A stretch of DNA of 53,049 nt from Prevotellaceae bacterium UBA1746 (GCA_002314875.1 DCHS01000002.1:79710-132758); one strand, 5' to 3'; numbered from the stretch's first letter, positions 33,901 through 42,202 are shown. The notes: a model not told the origin generated them from the sequence alone. A program made the numbers and translations.

Positions 33901-34807
33901 TGTTCTTGATATAAGGAGGATTGTCCTGGAAGGGATAGTTCACATTGATGTACATGGGCTTATCATAGCCGAACATTTCCCAACATCCAGGGACATTGAT
34001 TTCATCCCACTTGCTGGCATCAACATTGTTGCCATAGAACTCCTCTCCGGGACGCTCGTCGGTGTTATCAACAAAGAGAAATTTCCAAGTACCGTCGAGA
34101 GAGAGATAATTTGCATCGTTTGCGGGGGTAATCCAAGGTTTTGCATAAGCCTCAGCATCTGCTTTGAGCGATGCTGTGGAAGGATAGGGAATGAAAGTCG
34201 CATGAGCAGCCTCCTTATTGATACCAAAGACGGTCTGGTCTTCCCAAACATGTTCACTGCTTCCTGCTTCAGGGCCCTTTACATCGTCCTTGTTGATTTC
34301 AACAAAGCGCCAGTAGGTTGACTTCTCGTTGAACTGATCATCCATGAGGAGATAAGTATCGATGGCGTTGATACAGCGTGACTTTGCAGAATATTTTCCA
34401 TTCTGAGGAGCCTCGCTATTGAAAATGCGATAAGCATCTTCGACACCACCAACGGCCTCGATGACAAAACGCTGATTGGCACCGCTGTTATCAAAGGAGT
34501 AATCCCACTGGAGCAGGAAGGTTCCATAAGGATTCTGATCAATAGCCTGATTGCAATAGGGATTGACGATGTAGAACACACCGTCGGACCACTGACGGAG
34601 TTCCCAAACCTGTCCCCACTTACTGGTTTCAGCAGCAGTAAGGGTAATAGACTGATCATGATCAGAGACCTCGCTATTTGTCATCACCAGGTTGGAGGAG
34701 ATATTCACGAGATGATAATACTTTCCAGTTTCAGGCAGTGCTGAAGCAGTCAGCGTTGAAACCAGGAAGGCGATTAGAAGAAGGGAAAAGGATGCAAAAT
34801 GCCTCAT
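30941..34807 (-). CDS. Secreted GH2 beta-galactosidase with N-terminal ricin-like domain
   Basis: 1288 residues, about 260 longer than E. coli LacZ. Order: signal peptide (to about A23, TASALPE); ricin-like beta-trefoil (about 24-190: YYHLVNISSNLVMTN, WGQVWELRQWSDGVFYIVN); GH2 jelly-roll (VFLHFDGLYSGAFVWVNGQEVGYTQGG); Ig-like domain; TIM barrel with acid/base E655 (FWSLGNESGTG) and nucleophile E720 (FMCEYAHAMGNG); GGCIWDWVDQTI; Bgal_small_N domain (from about 960); and a T9SS-like tail (YNLGGVRLQSLEGQPHGVYIL). It should cleave terminal beta-galactose from dietary or host glycans outside the inner membrane. No SusC/SusD pair adjoins it. Upstream spacer carries phased 21-bp repeats. Confidence 0.94.
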   Translation of the reverse strand: MRHFASFSLLLIAFLVSTLTASALPETGKYYHLVNISSNLVMTNSEVSDHDQSITLTAAETSKWGQVWELRQWSDGVFYIVNPYCNQAIDQNPYGTFLLQWDYSFDNSGANQRFVIEAVGGVEDAYRIFNSEAPQNGKYSAKSRCINAIDTYLLMDDQFNEKSTYWRFVEINKDDVKGPEAGSSEHVWEDQTVFGINKEAAHATFIPYPSTASLKADAEAYAKPWITPANDANYLSLDGTWKFLFVDNTDERPGEEFYGNNVDASKWDEINVPGCWEMFGYDKPMYINVNYPFQDNPPYIKNKVDGVGDNPVGSYRRNFNLPAGWEKQRVFLHFDGLYSGAFVWVNGQEVGYTQGGNNDAEFDISQYVRTGDNNISVQVIRWTDGSYLEGQDMWHMSGLHRDVYLYATPRTFLRDHYISSALANTANYKRGSVSFSLEMDNRDGNATTKTVDITLLAPDGTEVGQWSKEFALNAGQTSKNLTFKTSTLTNLKLWSAETPNLYTFIFSQKNADGQEEMVFQTKYGFRDITIKDGLVYINGQKVYFRGVNTQDTHPVLGRSIDVPTMLKDITMMKQANVNTVRLSHYPRQPKMYAMFDYYGLYIMDEADVECHKNWDDKKGMSNDPTWQAQYVDRTERMVYGHRNHPSVIFWSLGNESGTGQNFQATYNRCHDLDSRPVHYEGATRDGASYTDLHSQMYPSLSEVSSKSNYNSRGIPYFMCEYAHAMGNGVGNLKEYWDILESSSYGIGGCIWDWVDQTIYDPQVIPHELLVPGVGLNNDELDARLSTNGFAHYVSGYDEPGPAQGNFLNNGIITPDRAWTPKLAEVKKVYQPAKITLDEDGTTLNITNKYAFTDLGDVFYLHCVGLDGGKKANEGFDITLPSVAPGQTVAVTIPTYDKLGLDVDGYVNIELRLKNATDFAEADYPMVTEQVQVAMASVEPVEDETNTDVLSVTSNTAAKTFTVKGEHVNLVIGKDGFLKEFVSNGVNMLASESPINQPIYSNVRWIENESPYGNHNFGNYTADINSASVSSPKLNDDKSVATFKISATDNQCNYVLDCTLTNMGKLTMKVTYKPVASGLRRIGLDMKFPAGFEDVEYYGRGPWENYIDRQDAAYMGYYTTTVDDMYEPYIHPQSNGNRLDTKRINLYNAEKKELIMIESDGTSFSLSHYDQSDFLNAVVHNWELIHQNEIFATFDYMQRGLGNGSCGPGTIDTYYCPSSGSYTQTLSFLGCSDATQDGIREVEASDETLDGGKYEIYNLGGVRLQSLEGQPHGVYILKNAKGSQRIIKR

Positions 34808-35121
34808 GTGAACAAGTTTGCGAATTATAGGTGAGATTGATTGATTTACTTTCTTCCGGAATATAACCGGCTACGTCGGACAATTATTTGATTATGCCGG
34901 ACTTACATTTAATTCCGTCGGACTATTATTTATTTGCTTCGGACTATTTTATTGTTTCACGGCCGTGATTCGACCATGTCACTTTTATGGGTATATATTT
35001 TCACAACTGTGAGCATATCGCATCATAGTTGTGGTTATACCGAACCATAGATTTGAGGCGACAAAAAGGTCCGTCGCAGTTATCTATTCCTACGCGATAA
35101 TTATTTAGTTCTCCGTTGCCG
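34808..35121. promoter_or_regulatory. GH2 upstream region with repeats (gene-free)
   Basis: Between the LolE-type permease stop and the GH2 start. Five CGGA motifs occur at 34857, 34877, 34898, 34919 and 34940 (about 21 bp apart). To their right is a long imperfect inverted repeat (GGTATA 34990-34995 and CACAACT 35002-35008, against AGTTGTG 35027-35033 and TATACC 35036-35041). No consensus Bacteroidota promoter was found on the minus strand, so the GH2 gene may depend on an activator or a different sigma factor (inference). Confidence 0.5.
34857..34960. repeat. Degenerate ~21-bp tandem repeat, five units beginning CGGA
   Basis: Units start at 34857, 34877, 34898, 34919 and 34940. Four of five begin CGGAC followed by an AT-rich stretch such as TATTATTTATT. 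The spacing of 20, 21, 21 and 21 bp equals two helical turns. Confidence 0.7.
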
Positions 35122-36345
35122 TTAATTAAGCAGGCGCTTGGAGAGAGCATGTACAGGGTACCAGACACTGACGAAGCCGACAGCAATCACCGTGATGAAG
35201 ACCACGAGGATATCAAGCCAATGTACACTGACAGGATAAGCGTTGATAATGAAATTTGCACTGTCGCGACCCAGCTGGATAATGCCGAACTGTTCCTGAA
35301 TCAGACAGAGAATAACTCCAATGACGATACCGATTATAGCACCCAAGAGACTGATAAGACGGCCTTCGGTCATAAATATCGAACGAATGCGGCCAGCGGA
35401 AAGGCCAAGGTGACGGAGGGTTTCCACATCTTCTTTCTTCTCGATAATCAGCATTGAGAGCGAAGAAATGATGTTAAAGCATGCAATGAGAATAATGAAG
35501 GTCAAAAAGATGTAGGCGATGAGTTTTTCAACATTCATGATATTGAAGACATCGGCCTGCTGCTCTAAGCGGTCTTTGACCTTGAACTTCGTGCCTGCGA
35601 GTTTAACGAGATCGGCCTTGACATCGTCGAAGTCTGCGGTGGGATTCACCTTGATTTCTAAGGTGGAAATGAGATTATCTTTCTCGAAAAGCGTTTGGGC
35701 AAAATCGAGCGAAGTCAACATATAGTGCTCATCGTACTTGCGTTGGTCAACATTGAAAACCACTTTGGGACTCTCGATATCCTCGACGGAGAAAGAGTTG
35801 ATGGGATTGGCAATGTCTATACGCTCGCCGCCTCGGGGAGCACAAATCTGGAGACTGCCGAAATCCGTTCCTCCCATCTGAGCAGCAAGACCGATACCGG
35901 GGATTCCGTAATAGAGATCACCCGATTTAAGGCGGTAACTGCCTTCACCGAACAAGATGTCCTTGATGCCCGTAACCTCTGCAAACTTATCGTCCACACC
36001 TTTCACCGTAATGACCAGAGGATGACCACGGAAAAGAATGAGGGCATTATCGGTAAGACAAGAGGAGGCAGAAAGAACGGCTGGATGATGCTGCAATTTC
36101 TGGATTACAGGATCATCAGCGGCAAAGGTTTTTCCCTGTGCAGCCGTCACCTGAATCTCGGGGTCGAAATTGCAGTAAAGGGTTGAGATGAGATCATGGA
36201 AGCCGTTAAACACCGACAACGCGCAGACCATTGCCGCTGTAGCAATAGCAATTCCACCAGCAGCGATGGCGCTGATGATATTAATGGCGTTGTGGCTCTT
36301 CTTGCTGAAGAGGTAACGACGAGCTATGAAGAAGGAAAGATTCAT
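35122..36345 (-). CDS. FtsX-like ABC transporter permease (LolC/LolE type)
   Basis: 407 residues. The N-terminus FFIARRYLFSKKSHNAINIISAIAAGGIAIATAAMV (first TM about 20-45) is that of LolC/E-type permeases. A large periplasmic domain (about 45-265) follows, then three C-terminal TM segments (about 275-300, 320-350, 370-395) with the FtsX block LIACFNIISSLSMLIIEKKEDVETLRHLGLS. Probably extracts lipoproteins from the inner membrane with a LolD-type ATPase not encoded here. It lies 7 bp after rbfA, last gene of the ftsX-to-rbfA run. Confidence 0.9.
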   Translation of the reverse strand: MNLSFFIARRYLFSKKSHNAINIISAIAAGGIAIATAAMVCALSVFNGFHDLISTLYCNFDPEIQVTAAQGKTFAADDPVIQKLQHHPAVLSASSCLTDNALILFRGHPLVITVKGVDDKFAEVTGIKDILFGEGSYRLKSGDLYYGIPGIGLAAQMGGTDFGSLQICAPRGGERIDIANPINSFSVEDIESPKVVFNVDQRKYDEHYMLTSLDFAQTLFEKDNLISTLEIKVNPTADFDDVKADLVKLAGTKFKVKDRLEQQADVFNIMNVEKLIAYIFLTFIILIACFNIISSLSMLIIEKKEDVETLRHLGLSAGRIRSIFMTEGRLISLLGAIIGIVIGVILCLIQEQFGIIQLGRDSANFIINAYPVSVHWLDILVVFITVIAVGFVSVWYPVHALSKRLLN

Positions 36346-36352
36346 TTACTTA

Positions 36353-36688
36353 TTACTTCTTGAGCAATTCGTCGATGTGCTCGAGATAATCGATGGAGTC
36401 GTCGATGAAGAACTTCAGTTCGGGAATGATGCGAAGCTGATGACGAACGCGTGTACCGAGTTCATAACGAATCTGTGCGGTAGTAGCGTTGATATTTGCC
36501 AGGATTTCCTGAGATTTCTCAGAAGGGAAAATTGAAAGATATGCGCGACAAACGCTCATATCGGGACTGATATAAGTCTTGGTAATGCTGACGAGGACGC
36601 CAGACATTGATTTGGTCTGATGAAGAAAGATATCACTGAGTTCCTTCTGGATCAAGCGGGATATCTTCTGTTGGCGGGTTGTTTCCAT
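36353..36688 (-). CDS. rbfA: Ribosome-binding factor A
   Basis: 111 residues. Small KH-like protein that binds free 30S subunits and helps mature the 5' end of 16S rRNA; required for cold adaptation in E. coli. Motifs are RQQKISRLIQKELSDIF at the start, VSITKTYISPDMSVCRAYLSIFP, and ELKFFIDDSIDYLEHIDELL at the end. 15 bp after the O-methyltransferase gene and 7 bp before the LolE-type permease gene. Confidence 0.95.
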   Translation of the reverse strand: METTRQQKISRLIQKELSDIFLHQTKSMSGVLVSITKTYISPDMSVCRAYLSIFPSEKSQEILANINATTAQIRYELGTRVRHQLRIIPELKFFIDDSIDYLEHIDELLKK

Positions 36689-36703
36689 TTCTATTGTTTT
36701 CTA

Positions 36704-37345
36704 TTATTTCAGTTTTTGAATTAAAGTGAGGCCGTCACGGATAGAGAGAATGTTCAATTCGATGAGGCCCTGACGAGCATCTTCTGCTACAAGGTCATTG
36801 AACTTTCGGATGCCAATGGTCTGGGCGTCGCGATCGTAGGCAGAATCGACGACATGACCGTCCCAAAGGGTATTGTCGGCAATCATCCAACCTCCTACAC
36901 GCAGATAACGCATGAGAAAGTGGTAATAGTCGCAGTAATCGCGTTTGTTGGCATCGACAAAAGCCAGATCTATCGGGGGCAGATCCATCTTCGGAAGAAT
37001 TTCCTGTACATCGCCGATAATCATTTCAATGCGGTCTTTCCAGGGAGAACCTTCAATCCAGGGACGGGTAAAGTCCTCTTGCTCGTCATTGATTTCGAAG
37101 GTATAAAGTTTACTACCCTCCTCCATTCCACTTGCCATAGCCATCGCCGAGTAGCCACTATAGGTACCGATTTCAACCACTGTCTTTGGGCGGATGATAC
37201 TGCACAGCATTTTCAGCAACTCTCCCTGCATGTGTCCGCTCGCCATACGGGGACGCAGCAACTGGGTATTCGTTGCTCTATACAGTCGGTAGAGATAAGG
37301 ATGCTCAGGACTGATATGATTGAGAATATAATCGTCGAGTGTCAA
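36704..37345 (-). CDS. O-methyltransferase (SAM-dependent, COMT-like)
   Basis: 213 residues. Rossmann-type class I methyltransferase of the caffeoyl-CoA/catechol O-methyltransferase group (Methyltransf_3). The SAM motif is VVEIGTYSGYSAMAMASGM. The metal-binding acid block is PPIDLAFVDANKRDYCDYYHFL, and later GGWMIADNTLWDGHV. Acceptor unknown; in bacteria these enzymes methylate catechols or the wobble uridine derivative ho5U (TrmR). The tRNA role is attractive given queA and truB in the same run, but unproven. 13 bp after folK/GNAT and 15 bp before rbfA. Confidence 0.9.
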   Translation of the reverse strand: MTLDDYILNHISPEHPYLYRLYRATNTQLLRPRMASGHMQGELLKMLCSIIRPKTVVEIGTYSGYSAMAMASGMEEGSKLYTFEINDEQEDFTRPWIEGSPWKDRIEMIIGDVQEILPKMDLPPIDLAFVDANKRDYCDYYHFLMRYLRVGGWMIADNTLWDGHVVDSAYDRDAQTIGIRKFNDLVAEDARQGLIELNILSIRDGLTLIQKLK

Positions 37346-37358
37346 GGGGAAATGGGAT

Positions 37359-38327
37359 TTAGTTTCTTTCTTCTACGATTTTCAGATGCTGTTCTTCGAC
37401 ATTTCTGCGATATTCCTCAAGATCTTCCTGATGAACTTTGAAAACGAAGACATTTGTGTCCTTATGTTCAAAATTCTCGTGGAGATACAAGCGGTTGGCT
37501 GCGATGCGCTGGGGACGTGAAGTGAGCATAATCTGCTGAACACCGAGTTCTGCAGCCTTACACTTCATACAAGCGATGAGACGATGGCTCAGGCCACGAC
37601 CACGGAAGGGCTTATCAACCACGACATCCTCAATCCATGCCTTTTTACCCGTCGGAGACCAGGTAACACAGAGGGTCGCCATACCAACACGACGCTTCAC
37701 ATCTTCTACATAGTCGGAAAGGAAGACAATGTGGGTGTTGGGATTATCGAAAAGGGCACGGTAATCACTCCAGGAGATGGACTTTCCGGGAGACAGCTGC
37801 TCAAGGAGATAGTTCACAGAACGCCAATCCGTAGCAACGGGTTCCTTGGGAATGGTAATTTCTGCCGTGTTGAGATCGTCGAGCATTACCGAGAAAGTAT
37901 CGAAAGGTGCTGCGACGAATTCTACATCGGGAGCAATTTCAACGAGAGGCTCCAAAACAAACTGGCGGTTCGGCACCATAGGATGCGGGAGGGTCAGTTC
38001 GGCCGTTTCAAAATTGTAATTGCCATACTGAAGGAGGTCAATATCAATCGTACGGTCATAATGGCGGCCGTCACTCTTTGCTGTTCGTCCCAGTTCACGC
38101 TCTATTTCCTGAGTGATTTCAAGAATCTCGTGGGGATCACGGTCTGTTTCAAAGATTGCCACTGCGTTGTAGAACATCTTTTCCGTAAGCATATCAACGG
38201 GAGCAGACTCGTAGATAGATGAGCATTTTATCAACTCGCCCACGCGTTCGCTGATAAGGCGTACAGCATCGTGGATGTAACCGGCACGGTCACCCAGATT
38301 TGAACCTAAGCCAATATAAAGAAGCAT
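37359..38327 (-). CDS. folK: HPPK (FolK) fused to a GNAT-like acetyltransferase domain
   Basis: 322 residues; FolK alone is about 160. Residues 1-150 are 6-hydroxymethyl-7,8-dihydropterin pyrophosphokinase (YIGLGSNLGDRAGYI, FYNAVAIFET, RHYDRTIDIDLLQYG, LPHPMVPNRQFVLEPL), a step of folate synthesis. From about residue 165 comes a GNAT domain with the acetyl-CoA loop VDKPFRGRGLSHRLI and a terminal strand VQQIMLTSRP...ANRLYLHENFE. The two are in one frame with no stop or shift. The acetyltransferase substrate is unknown. It follows queA by 62 bp and precedes the O-methyltransferase by 13 bp. Confidence 0.92.
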   Translation of the reverse strand: MLLYIGLGSNLGDRAGYIHDAVRLISERVGELIKCSSIYESAPVDMLTEKMFYNAVAIFETDRDPHEILEITQEIERELGRTAKSDGRHYDRTIDIDLLQYGNYNFETAELTLPHPMVPNRQFVLEPLVEIAPDVEFVAAPFDTFSVMLDDLNTAEITIPKEPVATDWRSVNYLLEQLSPGKSISWSDYRALFDNPNTHIVFLSDYVEDVKRRVGMATLCVTWSPTGKKAWIEDVVVDKPFRGRGLSHRLIACMKCKAAELGVQQIMLTSRPQRIAANRLYLHENFEHKDTNVFVFKVHQEDLEEYRRNVEEQHLKIVEERN

Positions 38328-38389
38328 CGTTTGTTGTTTTATGGTTTCAGGATTGGGTTAATGGCGAACAAAACGTTCGAGAGAAGGAA

Positions 38390-39445
38390 TTAGTCAACGA
38401 TGAGCATTACATCACCGTAGGTTCCAAAGCGGTAACCTTCCTTCACGGCTTCCTTGTAAGCCTTCATGGTATATTCATAACCTCCAAAGGCAGCAGTAAG
38501 CATCAGCATCGTGCTTTCAGGCATGTGGAAGTTTGAGAACATAGCATCTGCAACGGAGAAATCGTAAGGCGGGAAGATGAATTTATTCGTCCAACCTTCA
38601 AATTCCTTAATGACGCCACCAGTGCTGACACTGGCTTCGAGAGCGCGCTGAACAGTAGTACCCACAGCACAAATCTTATGGCCTTCAGAACGAGCCTTGT
38701 TGATGATATCGCAACATTCCTTGTTGACGAACATCTGCTCGCTGTCCATCTTGTGCTTAGTAAGGTCTTCAACATCTGTCTGACGGAAGTTGCCCAAACC
38801 ACAGTGAAGGGTAATGAATGCCTGGTCGATACCACGAATTTCGAGACGCTTCAACATAGACTTGCTGAAATGCAAACCTGCGGTAGGAGCAGTCACAGCA
38901 CCTTCGTTCTTCGCGAAGATACACTGGAAGTCCTCGAGATCCTGGGGTTCAGACTGGCGCTTGATGATTTCGTGAGGAATAGGAGCCTCGCCGAGGGCAT
39001 AGAGCTGTTCCTTGAATTCATCGTGATCGCCTTCGTAAAGGAAACGGAGGGTACGACCGCGGCTGGTCGTGTTATCGATAACTTCTGCTACGATGGAGTT
39101 GTCTTCACCGAAATAGAGTTTGTTGCCGATACGGATCTTACGGGCGGGATCAACGAGAACGTCCCACAAACGGAGTTCGGGATTGAGTTCGCGCAAAAGG
39201 AAAACCTCGATGCGTGCACCGGTCTTTTCCTTGTTACCGTAAAGACGGGCGGGGAAAACCTTCGTGTCATTGAAAACGAAAACGTCCTTCTCGTCGAAGT
39301 ATTCGAGAAGATCCATGAATTCGCGGTGTTCGATTCTACCGTCCTTGCGATGGAGAACCATCATTCTGCAGTCATCGCGATGGGGAGTGGGATACTCAGC
39401 AATGCGATCCTGAGGAAGTTTGAATTTAAATTGTGAAAGCTTCAT
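38390..39445 (-). CDS. queA: S-adenosylmethionine:tRNA ribosyltransferase-isomerase
   Basis: 351 residues, the usual length. Transfers and isomerises the ribose of SAM to preQ1 in tRNA, making epoxyqueuosine. Motifs are FKLPQDRIAEYPTPHRDDCRMM, FVFNDTKVFPARLYG, APTAGLHFS, TLHCGLGNFRQTDVED and FHMPESTMLMLTAAFGG. It lies 3 bp after truB, in the run ftsX-DUF3098-uppP-truB-queA. Confidence 0.97.
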   Translation of the reverse strand: MKLSQFKFKLPQDRIAEYPTPHRDDCRMMVLHRKDGRIEHREFMDLLEYFDEKDVFVFNDTKVFPARLYGNKEKTGARIEVFLLRELNPELRLWDVLVDPARKIRIGNKLYFGEDNSIVAEVIDNTTSRGRTLRFLYEGDHDEFKEQLYALGEAPIPHEIIKRQSEPQDLEDFQCIFAKNEGAVTAPTAGLHFSKSMLKRLEIRGIDQAFITLHCGLGNFRQTDVEDLTKHKMDSEQMFVNKECCDIINKARSEGHKICAVGTTVQRALEASVSTGGVIKEFEGWTNKFIFPPYDFSVADAMFSNFHMPESTMLMLTAAFGGYEYTMKAYKEAVKEGYRFGTYGDVMLIVD

Positions 39446-39448
39446 ATA

Positions 39449-40162
39449 TTATTGTATTTCTTTTTCTATTGTTTGTTGGGAAAGCCACTCTTCAAAATCC
39501 TCGATGGACTTGAAAGCGTTCTCTACGCGGTAGTCTCCAACTTGCGTGCGACGCAATGCCGTAAGATGAGCTCCGGAATCCAAAGCCTCACCGATATCGC
39601 GGGCCAAAGAGCGGATGTAGGTACCTTTGGAACATTTCACACGGATATCGATTTCCATCATTTTAGCGTCAAAACGCAACATTTCGAGCTCGTCAATAGT
39701 GATATTCTTGGCTTTCAGTTCAACATCCTTTCCTTTTCGTGCGTAGTCGTAAGCGCGCTTACCGTCTACTTTACAAGCTGAAAAGACAGGAGGAACCTGC
39801 TGAATGTCGCCGGTGAACTGTTTGAGAACCTCAAGAATTCGCTCTTCGGTTATATGTTCCGTCGGATAGTGCGCATCGATTTCGTGTTCGAGATCGTAAC
39901 TTGGAGTTGTTGCTCCCAATTGCAGGGTTGCGGTGTATTCCTTACGTCCTAATTGAAGTTCTTCAATGCGCTTGGTTGCTTTTCCTGTACAAATCACCAT
40001 AACGCCTGTAGCGAGGGGATCGAGGGTTCCCGCATGGCCTACTTTCAGTTTCTTTTGCTCCAAAGCACGACAGAGCAGCCACCTGACCTTGCCAACCAAT
40101 TGGAAAGAGGTCCAATGAAGGGGTTTGTCGAAGATGAGTATTTGTCCTGTCAGAAAATTCAT
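39449..40162 (-). CDS. truB: tRNA pseudouridine(55) synthase
   Basis: 237 residues. Makes the psi-55 of the tRNA T-loop. The catalytic aspartate is D48 in GHAGTLDPLATGVM. Other conserved blocks are IFDKPLHWTSFQLVGKVRWLL, PPVFSACKVDGKRAYDYARKG and CSKGTYIRSLARDIG. It lacks the C-terminal PUA domain found in E. coli TruB, as is usual for short versions. Its start overlaps the uppP stop by 4 bp, so translational coupling is likely. Confidence 0.97.
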   Translation of the reverse strand: MNFLTGQILIFDKPLHWTSFQLVGKVRWLLCRALEQKKLKVGHAGTLDPLATGVMVICTGKATKRIEELQLGRKEYTATLQLGATTPSYDLEHEIDAHYPTEHITEERILEVLKQFTGDIQQVPPVFSACKVDGKRAYDYARKGKDVELKAKNITIDELEMLRFDAKMMEIDIRVKCSKGTYIRSLARDIGEALDSGAHLTALRRTQVGDYRVENAFKSIEDFEEWLSQQTIEKEIQ

Positions 40163-40983
40163 GCGATAAAGCTATAAGTGATGACGCCAATGCCGAGGAT
40201 AGCGCAATAAACGGCAAACCAGATAAGAGAGCATTTCTTGACCAGAGCTATCATAGCCTTACAAGCGATGCAACCGCTGATGAAAGCAGCGAGGAAACCA
40301 ACAACGAGAACTCCCGGAGCAATGGCAACCTCTGCACCATGTTCTGCTAAGTACTCAGTAGAAGGAGCAAAAATGTGCTTGAAGTCAAGAAGGGCCTCGC
40401 CAAGAATGGGAGGAATCACCATCAGGAAAGAGAATTGCGCCAAAGACTTGCGGCTGTTTCCAAGGAGCAAACCCGTAGCAATCGTTGAACCTGAGCGGCT
40501 CAAACCAGGCAGGACTGCGCAAGCCTGAGCAACACCGATGATGAAAGCGTGGAGCGGAGAAATGTTCTCGCGTTCACGAGGCTTGTAGAAATGCGTCAAG
40601 GCCAGAAGAAGGGCTGTGATGCAAAGACAAACGCCGACGACGAGTGTTCCTTCGAAGATGGCTTCTATCTGATCTTTGAAGCAAAGACCAACGATACCGA
40701 TAGGAATCATTGAAACCAGAATGTTTACCACATATTTCGTCTCATCGTTCCACTGAAACTTAAAGAGGCCCTTGAAAATCCAGATGATCTCTTTCCAAAG
40801 AATGACGAGGGTTGCCAAAACCGTTGCCACATGAACGACGATATCAAAGGTCAGACCACCGGGGAAAGGCTGGCCGTCGTTGAGTAACAACTGGCCAATC
40901 TGCAAATGTCCGCTGGAAGAAACGGGAAGATATTCCGTCAAGCCTTGGACAATGCCTAGAATTAGTGCTTCTATCCAATCCAT
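40159..40983 (-). CDS. uppP: Undecaprenyl-diphosphatase UppP/BacA
   Basis: 274 residues, about eight transmembrane helices. Dephosphorylates undecaprenyl diphosphate for reuse in peptidoglycan and glycan synthesis and gives bacitracin resistance when raised. The two active-site blocks are QGLTEYLPVSSSGHLQIG (residues about 13-30) and GLSRSGSTIATGLLLG (about residues 160-175). Overlaps truB by 4 bp and lies 1 bp after the DUF3098 gene. Confidence 0.97.
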   Translation of the reverse strand: MDWIEALILGIVQGLTEYLPVSSSGHLQIGQLLLNDGQPFPGGLTFDIVVHVATVLATLVILWKEIIWIFKGLFKFQWNDETKYVVNILVSMIPIGIVGLCFKDQIEAIFEGTLVVGVCLCITALLLALTHFYKPRERENISPLHAFIIGVAQACAVLPGLSRSGSTIATGLLLGNSRKSLAQFSFLMVIPPILGEALLDFKHIFAPSTEYLAEHGAEVAIAPGVLVVGFLAAFISGCIACKAMIALVKKCSLIWFAVYCAILGIGVITYSFIA

Positions 40984-40984
40984 A

Positions 40985-41248
40985 TTATGCCTCTTCTTCG
41001 TTCTTTACTGCGTCCTGCTCTTCCTTCTTCGTCTTGGGACGATAGAGAATAGCCACAATCATCATCAGGTAGCCAAAGAAACATACAATTGGCGCCAAGG
41101 TTGTATGACGGAAATCGAAGATAGCAGCATTGAAGTGCTCGTGATCGCTACCAGAACCACTCATCAGGATATAGCCCAGAATAACTACGGCCATACTGAT
41201 TGCCAGCAGAATGAAATTAATGCGAGAGAATGCAAAATTGTTCTTCAT
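40985..41248 (-). CDS. DUF3098 small membrane protein
   Basis: 87 residues with two transmembrane helices (about 12-30 and 52-70) and a charged tail (RPKTKKEEQDAVKNEEEA). The block GYILMSGSGSDHEHFNAAIFDFRHTTLAPIVCFFGYLMMI is typical of DUF3098, which is limited to Bacteroidetes. It usually sits, as here, between ftsX and uppP. Function unknown; a role in cell-envelope assembly is inferred from context only. Confidence 0.92.
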   Translation of the reverse strand: MKNNFAFSRINFILLAISMAVVILGYILMSGSGSDHEHFNAAIFDFRHTTLAPIVCFFGYLMMIVAILYRPKTKKEEQDAVKNEEEA

Positions 41249-41323
41249 TGTAATATTTGTTTTTTATTAGTTTTATGTATGCGAGGCCACTGTGTGTGGG
41301 CATTATATCCACAATATATTCAA

Positions 41324-42202
41324 TTAATAAAGGTTTGCCTCTTCACGGGTCATGGAAAGATGCTTGTTCACAGAGAAGAAGGCACAGACAACAGTCAGCA
41401 CTACACCGAAAATAAGAACGCTGAGAAGTGTCAGGCCAATTACCCATGGGGTGATGATCTGCTGTGCCTGCGGATCCCAGCTGTTCAGCGCCTGAATACC
41501 GCCAAAGATGATGAGGTCAGCAAGAATGCCGGCAATCAATCCCATCCACAATGCGCGACGGATGAAAGGACGACGGATGAAACTCCATTTCGCACCCACC
41601 AATTTCATCGTCTGAATAGAGTGGCGACGCTGGGCCACGCTGAGGCGCATGGTGTTATTGATCAACGAAATGCTGACAATGCCCAGCAAGAGGGCGATAA
41701 CCAAGAGCACAATACTTACCTTGCGGATATTATTATTTACCTCACCCATCAAGTCTTCCGGATACACAACATCAGTTACACCAACGGCATTTTTCAGCGA
41801 AGGCATAAACTTATCGAGTGAATCCGTGTTGGCGTAATCAGCCTGCAGATGGAGTTCGAAAGAAGCGGGAATGGGACTTTCGCCGAGGAACTCGTTAGGA
41901 TCGTCACCCATAGCCTCAGCCTGCAAACGCGTTGCCTTTTCTTTTGAAGTATAACTGACAAACTTGGTATAAGGCATCTGACGCAATTCTGTCTGAAGTT
42001 TATAAGCTTCCTTCACAGGGATTTCGTCATCCAACAACACTTCAACGGTAAAGTTCTCTTTCAGCGAGCGACCCAGGTTATCGGCCATGGTGCCCACGAA
42101 AACGATAGTACCCACGAGAATGAGGACCATCATTGTGCTGATACATGCGGTGACGGAATTCAAGCGTCCAGGATGGTGACGGTGTTTGCTTTTTCTTGCC
42201 AT
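41324..42202 (-). CDS. ftsX: Cell-division protein FtsX
   Basis: 292 residues. N-terminal TM (about 22-45), extracytoplasmic domain (about 46-165; MADNLGRSLKENFTVEVLLDDE...), then three TM segments with the FtsX core (KVSIVLLVIALLLGIVSISLINNTMRLSVAQRRHSIQTMKLVGA). FtsX works with the ATPase FtsE to activate peptidoglycan hydrolases at the septum; no ftsE is in this window. First gene of the run, with its own promoter (42345-42377) and an unusual GC-rich leader. Confidence 0.95.
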   Translation of the reverse strand: MARKSKHRHHPGRLNSVTACISTMMVLILVGTIVFVGTMADNLGRSLKENFTVEVLLDDEIPVKEAYKLQTELRQMPYTKFVSYTSKEKATRLQAEAMGDDPNEFLGESPIPASFELHLQADYANTDSLDKFMPSLKNAVGVTDVVYPEDLMGEVNNNIRKVSIVLLVIALLLGIVSISLINNTMRLSVAQRRHSIQTMKLVGAKWSFIRRPFIRRALWMGLIAGILADLIIFGGIQALNSWDPQAQQIITPWVIGLTLLSVLIFGVVLTVVCAFFSVNKHLSMTREEANLY

